Positions 60,672 to 64,000 of a DNA stretch of 64,000 nt are shown here, piece after piece. Position numbers and translations under genes: made by a program. A model generated the notes under the pieces. The model saw nothing but the letters and a program-made list of their open reading frames with translations, made no database searches and was not told the origin of the DNA. Numbering within the stretch: position 1 is the first letter of the stretch; each line of letters begins with the position of its first letter. Source of the stretch: CAVPGP01 sp963718065 (GTDB lineage: Bacteria > Actinomycetota > Thermoleophilia > Gaiellales > Gaiellaceae); the NCBI GenBank assembly GCA_963718065.1, contig CAVQYE010000020.1, forward strand, positions 310,001 to 374,000. The letters are read 5' to 3'.

Positions 60672-60867
60672 GGTCTGGACGGGGCTCCTCCTCGGCGCCG
60701 GCTCGGTCGCGGGCTCGCTGATGCTCCGGCGCCGCGCGGCCCGCCGCCGCGAGCGCGTCGACCTCTACTTCGAGGACGGCTCGATGGTCTCGCTCGCCGA
60801 GGGCCAGCTCGACGCCGAGCGGCTGCTGCCGCCGGCCCGCGACGTCCTCGCCGCCGCCCGCTCGTAG
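60658..60867 (+). CDS. Small hypothetical protein (69 aa)
   Basis: 69 residues: a short hydrophobic N-terminus (VWTGLLLGAGSVAGSLML) followed by a cluster of Arg and then LYFEDGSMVSLAEGQLDAER. It is probably membrane associated by the N-terminus with a small cytoplasmic domain. It overlaps the roadblock-like gene and lies 17 nt before pyrE, so likely one transcript. Function unknown. Confidence 0.62.
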   Translation: MPRRKVWTGLLLGAGSVAGSLMLRRRAARRRERVDLYFEDGSMVSLAEGQLDAERLLPPARDVLAAARS

Positions 60868-60884
60868 ATGTCTACAGCGCCTAG

Positions 60885-61427
60885 ATGAACCACGAGGCGC
60901 TGCGCGAAGCCGTCCGCGCCGCGGCGTACCTCGAAGGCGACTTCGTGCTTCGCTCCGGGCGCCGCTCGAAGTACTACCTCGACAAGTACCGCTTCGAGAC
61001 GCGCCCGGACATCCTGCGCCCGCTCGGAAAGCGCATCGCAGCAGCCGTTGCCGAGCATGCGCCGGACGCCGAGATCCTCGCCGGCCCCGAGCTCGGCGCT
61101 GTCGCGCTCGCGGCTGCAGCGTCGCTCGAGAGCGATCTGCCGTTCCTGATCGTCCGCAAGGCTGCGAAGGAATACGGCACCGGCAAACAGATCGAGGGCG
61201 TCTTCCGCGAGGGCCAAACCGCCTGCATCGTCGAGGACGTCGTCACCTCGGGCGGGGCGGCGCTCGACTCCGTGCACGCGCTCCGTGAGGCGGGCCTTGT
61301 GGTGCACACGTGCATCTGCGTCGTCGACCGCGAGGAGGGGGGCGCGGACGAGCTCGCCCGGCACGCGGTACGGCTGCGGCCGCTCTTTGGCGCAGGAGAA
61401 TTCGTCACTGTCCAGAAGGAACCCTGA
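60885..61427 (+). CDS. pyrE: Orotate phosphoribosyltransferase
   Basis: A 180-residue PyrE. FVLRSGRRSKYYLDKYRFET is the N-terminal orotate-site block, and TACIVEDVVTSGGAALDSVH is the PRPP-binding motif. It forms OMP from orotate and PRPP in UMP synthesis. pyrF lies 470 nt downstream, with the HU gene between. Confidence 0.92.
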   Translation: MNHEALREAVRAAAYLEGDFVLRSGRRSKYYLDKYRFETRPDILRPLGKRIAAAVAEHAPDAEILAGPELGAVALAAAASLESDLPFLIVRKAAKEYGTGKQIEGVFREGQTACIVEDVVTSGGAALDSVHALREAGLVVHTCICVVDREEGGADELARHAVRLRPLFGAGEFVTVQKEP

Positions 61428-61512
61428 GAATCCGCATGGTTATGCGATCCGATGGCCGTGGTAGGGTGCTGCGCGGTCATCCGGAAACGGCAAATCCACA
61501 GGAGGAGAGGCA

Positions 61513-61791
61513 GTGACCAAACAAGATTTCGTGAATCAGATCGCCCAGCGGAGCGGACTCTCGAACCGCGACGCCGCCAAGGCCGTCGATGCGTTCCTCG
61601 AGACGATCACCGACACGCTCAAAGCACGTGACACAGTCAATTTCACGGGCTTTGGGAAGTTCTCGACGTCGGACCGCGCCGCGCGGCAGGGCGTCAATCC
61701 CCGTACCGGTGAGAAGGTCCAGATCGCAGCCGCCACCGTGCCGAAGTTCTCGGCCGGCAGCGCGCTCAAGACCGCCGTCCGCGGTCGCTAG
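61513..61791 (+). CDS. hup: HU-family nucleoid-associated protein
   Basis: A 92-residue HU/IHF protein. KQDFVNQIAQRSGLSNRDAA forms the helical dimer base; VNFTGFGKFSTSDRAARQGV and NPRTGEKVQIAAATVPKF form the DNA-gripping arm with the conserved NPRTG Pro. It bends and compacts DNA. The GTG start follows AGGAGAGG at good distance, and a strong terminator follows the gene, so it can be expressed at high level on its own. Confidence 0.95.
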   Translation: MTKQDFVNQIAQRSGLSNRDAAKAVDAFLETITDTLKARDTVNFTGFGKFSTSDRAARQGVNPRTGEKVQIAAATVPKFSAGSALKTAVRGR

Positions 61792-61821
61792 GAGAGCTGC
61801 GGACCTTTCCTCCGAGGACTT

Positions 61822-61847
61822 GCGAGGGCCCCAATCGGGGCCCTCGC
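61822..61847 (+). terminator. Terminator after the HU gene
   Basis: An 11-bp perfect stem (GCGAGGGCCCC, 61822-61832, with GGGGCCCTCGC, 61837-61847) closes an AATC loop; TGCATTCC follows. It begins 30 nt after the HU stop and separates it from pyrF. Confidence 0.82.
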
Positions 61848-61895
61848 TGCATTCCAGGCTGACTCTTTCTGGAACTGGGCGTTAGTCTGAATTCG

Positions 61896-62795
61896 ATGGA
61901 AGCAGGGGTCGCGACCACAACCACGCTCTTCGCCGACCGCCTCGCCGAGGCGGTCGAACGGAAGCGAAGCCAGCTCGTCGTCGGCCTCGACCCACGGCTC
62001 GACCTGCTCCCTGTCGAGCTTCGCGGCGACACGGCCGGCAGCCGCGCCGCGGCGGCCGACGCGTTCCGGCGCTTCGGCTGCGGCATCGTCGACGCGGTCG
62101 CGCCGCATGCGGTCGCCGTCAAGCCGCAGCTCGCGTTCTGGGAGTGCCTCGGCGCCGACGGGATCCGCGCCTTCGAGGAGGTGTCCGCCTACGCCCACTC
62201 GGTCGGGCTGATCGTGCTCGCGGACGGCAAGCGCGGCGACATCGGCTCGACTGCCCGCGCCTACGCCGAGGCGTACCTCGAGAGCGGCATCGCCGACGCG
62301 CTGACCGTCAACCCGTACATGGGCCGCGAGTCGATCGAGCCGTTCCTCTCGGCCTGCCGGCATCACGGCTCGGGCATCTTCTGCATCGTCAAGACGTCGA
62401 ACGCCGGCGCGGACGTCCAGGATCTGAAGCTCTCCGACGGGAGCCTCCTCTGGCAGCAGGTCGCCAGGCTCGTCGCCGAATGGGGCGAGGACCTGATCGG
62501 CGAGCGCGGCCTCTCGAGCGTATGCGCCGTCGTCGGCGCGACCCATCCGCGCGCGATCGGGGAGGCGCGGAAGCTGATGCCGCAGTCGGTGCTGCTCCTG
62601 CCCGGAGTGGGAGCGCAGGGCGGTACGCCTGCCAACGTGGCCCGTGCCTTCACGAGCGGCCCGGCGAGCGCTCTCGTCAACGCGTCGCGCTCGGTGATCT
62701 ACGCGTTTCGCGCAGCCGGCGGGGACTTCCGCACGGCCGCCGGCGCCGAGGCCTCGCGGCTCAAGCGCGAGATCTGGGCCGTCGCGGGCTGGTAG
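61896..62795 (+). CDS. pyrF: Orotidine 5'-phosphate decarboxylase (type 2)
   Basis: A 299-residue PyrF of the longer type 2 group. LVVGLDPRLDLLP, AVAVKPQLAFWECLGADG and IVLADGKRGDIGSTARAYAE (catalytic Asp-Lys-Asp motif) are visible, as is SVLLLPGVGAQGGTP for the phosphate loop. It converts OMP to UMP, completing the step after PyrE. Confidence 0.93.
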   Translation: MEAGVATTTTLFADRLAEAVERKRSQLVVGLDPRLDLLPVELRGDTAGSRAAAADAFRRFGCGIVDAVAPHAVAVKPQLAFWECLGADGIRAFEEVSAYAHSVGLIVLADGKRGDIGSTARAYAEAYLESGIADALTVNPYMGRESIEPFLSACRHHGSGIFCIVKTSNAGADVQDLKLSDGSLLWQQVARLVAEWGEDLIGERGLSSVCAVVGATHPRAIGEARKLMPQSVLLLPGVGAQGGTPANVARAFTSGPASALVNASRSVIYAFRAAGGDFRTAAGAEASRLKREIWAVAGW

Positions 62796-62810
62796 GCAGG
62801 CTGTCAGGCG

Positions 62811-63191
62811 ATGGCGCAGAAGCGTCGCAGCGCCGGCACCGGCCGCCAGCGGAATCTCTGGGCCCGCTTCGGGGCACCCGCAGCCTTCCTGCTCGCGGCC
62901 ACGATCGCGATCCTGCTCGTCCGGTCCGGCCTGCAGGACGCCGGGGACGGCAAGTCGCCGGCGACGACGATCGTCAAGACCGCGCCGGCGAAGACGACGA
63001 CCACGAAGCCAAAGTCCAAGCCGAAGCCCTCGACCGGCACGAGCGCCTCGGCCTTCTACACCGTGGCCGCGGGTGACACGTTCGGGACGATTGCCTCCAA
63101 GAACGGCATCACCGTCACCGAGGTCGAACGGCTCAATCCGGGCATCAAGTCGACCTCGCTCTTCATCGGGCAGAAGATCCGCGTCAAGTAA
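62811..63191 (+). CDS. LysM-domain membrane protein
   Basis: 126 residues: basic N-terminus, one transmembrane helix (about 22-42), a Thr/Lys/Pro linker, and a C-terminal LysM domain (YTVAAGDTFGTIASKNGITV and LNPGIKSTSLFIGQKIRVK). LysM binds peptidoglycan or chitin-like glycans, so the domain faces the wall. The D-Ala-D-Ala carboxypeptidase gene follows after 10 nt, consistent with a cell-wall role. Confidence 0.87.
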   Translation: MAQKRRSAGTGRQRNLWARFGAPAAFLLAATIAILLVRSGLQDAGDGKSPATTIVKTAPAKTTTTKPKSKPKPSTGTSASAFYTVAAGDTFGTIASKNGITVTEVERLNPGIKSTSLFIGQKIRVK

Positions 63192-63201
63192 CCTTCGCCG
63201 C

Positions 63202-64000
63202 GTGAAGCCCCGGCTTCTCGTCCTGCTCGCGGCCCTCGTCCTTGCCCCTTCTGCAGCAGGCGGGACGCCGCCGGTCACCGCACGTGCGTACCTGGTGGAG
63301 AACGTCGCCACGGGCGAGGTGCTCGCGTCGTCGCATGCCGACCAGCGCGTCCCGATCGCGAGCATCACGAAGCTGATGACAGTGCTCGTGACGCTCGAGC
63401 ACGCGAAGCTCTCGGACGTCGTCACCGTTCGCCCCGGCGCCGCCGTCGTCGGCGAGTCGACGATCAACCTCCGCGCCGGCGAGCACCTCACGGTTCGCGA
63501 CCTGATCAAGGGAGCATTGATCCAGAGCGCAAACGACGCCGCGTACGCACTCGCCCTGTACGTCGGCGACGGGAGCGTGCCGCGCTTCGTCGCGCTGATG
63601 AACGCGAAGGCCGCCGAGCTCGGCCTCACCGAGACGCATTTCGTTCGCCCCGACGGCCTCGACGCGCCCGGCCACGTGTCGAGCGCGCGCGACGTGACGC
63701 GACTCGCCTGGCTCGCGATGCGCATCCCCTTCGTGCGCGAGACGGTGCGCGAGCGGACCGACACGATCGGAGGCGGCCGCATGCTGCACACGTGGAACGA
63801 CCTGCTGTCGTCGTTCCCGCACCTGCTGGGCGTCAAGACCGGGCACACGAACGGGGCAGGCTGGTCGCAGGTCGCCGCCGCGCGCGGCCGCGCCGTCACG
63901 GTCTACGCCACGATTCTCGGCAGCCCGTCTCGCGGCCAGCGAAACAGCGACCTTGCGGGGCTCCTTGCCTGGGGCCTCTCGCGCTACACGGTCGTGACGG
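63202..64000 (+). CDS. D-alanyl-D-alanine carboxypeptidase (peptidase S11), 3' end outside the window
   Basis: 266 codons are present and the frame is open to the window edge. A signal peptide (RLLVLLAALVLAPSAAGG) precedes the S11 penicillin-binding domain. The active-site motifs are ASITK with Ser54 and Lys57, SAN at 109-111 and KTG at 212-214. It trims D-Ala from peptidoglycan stem peptides outside the membrane. The GTG start gives the complete signal peptide. Confidence 0.9.
   Translation, partial: MKPRLLVLLAALVLAPSAAGGTPPVTARAYLVENVATGEVLASSHADQRVPIASITKLMTVLVTLEHAKLSDVVTVRPGAAVVGESTINLRAGEHLTVRDLIKGALIQSANDAAYALALYVGDGSVPRFVALMNAKAAELGLTETHFVRPDGLDAPGHVSSARDVTRLAWLAMRIPFVRETVRERTDTIGGGRMLHTWNDLLSSFPHLLGVKTGHTNGAGWSQVAAARGRAVTVYATILGSPSRGQRNSDLAGLLAWGLSRYTVVT

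Noticed and set aside
61788..63899. 703-codon open frame on the - strand
   Set aside because: It is antisense to pyrF, the LysM gene and the carboxypeptidase, all of which carry clear family motifs.

Overview
The window is very GC-rich, tightly packed and full of GTG and TTG starts with 1-8 nt start/stop overlaps. It encodes MenG-type menaquinone methylation, a PimA-like GT4 glycosyltransferase, Opp-type sugar uptake and a subtilase with an ASW(T)-repeat tail. This suggests a high-GC actinobacterial lineage, most likely class Thermoleophilia (Gaiellales or Solirubrobacterales relatives). That placement is inference; there is no rRNA or tRNA here to test it.

Layout. 1-7.5 kb: surface polysaccharide and lipid-glycan genes (epimerases, a Wzz-like chain-length protein, a polysaccharide deacetylase, GT4, a flippase-like membrane protein), an ECF sigma factor with a membrane tail and an aminotransferase. 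7.5-19 kb: broken glycerate kinase, cyclic-nucleotide-binding protein, xseB-xseA, a membrane coiled-coil protein, menG, proline dehydrogenase, a beta-propeller protein, a DUF4015 hydrolase and fabL. 19-27.6 kb: two transporters leading into a tyrosine/homogentisate catabolic group (hppD, a FAH-family hydrolase, hmgA), interrupted by a CDF metal transporter and a secreted protein. Between the FAH gene and hmgA lies a SelW-type selenoprotein read through an in-frame TGA. 27.6-31 kb: a multi-domain subtilase and a LacI-type regulator. 31.3-40.4 kb: one probable operon for glycoside uptake and breakdown (solute-binding protein, two permeases, two ATPases, GH1 beta-glucosidase, sugar isomerase/epimerase, Gfo/Idh/MocA dehydrogenase), with candidate LacI operators in front. 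41-45 kb: alkA, GNAT, GST, rhodanese, MFS. 45-52.5 kb: a GGDEF-EAL receptor coupled to an alpha-oxoamine-synthase-like enzyme, then cysteine synthase, a glutamine amidotransferase and DUF72. 52.5-64 kb: secreted proteins, a lone solute-binding protein, an S15-like hydrolase, murI-rph-mgtC-rdgB, a YihY protein, a roadblock-like protein, pyrE, HU, pyrF, a LysM protein and a truncated D-Ala-D-Ala carboxypeptidase.

Three things stand out. First, the selenoprotein: a CPTU redox motif with a bSECIS-like hairpin at the right distance after the UGA. Second, three families of intergenic repeats: paired 25-nt palindromes 79 nt apart at two loci in opposite orientation; paired 31-nt units 76-77 nt apart at two loci; and a 46-nt tandem array whose relatives run into the start codons of two genes. 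Third, a subtilase whose catalytic domain is interrupted by an ice-binding-like (DUF3494) domain.

Caution: about seventeen sites carry a single-base frame break, mostly at G/C or A runs, inside otherwise well-conserved genes. I read these mainly as sequence errors rather than true pseudogenes. Spans given for such genes cover the whole inferred gene unless stated.
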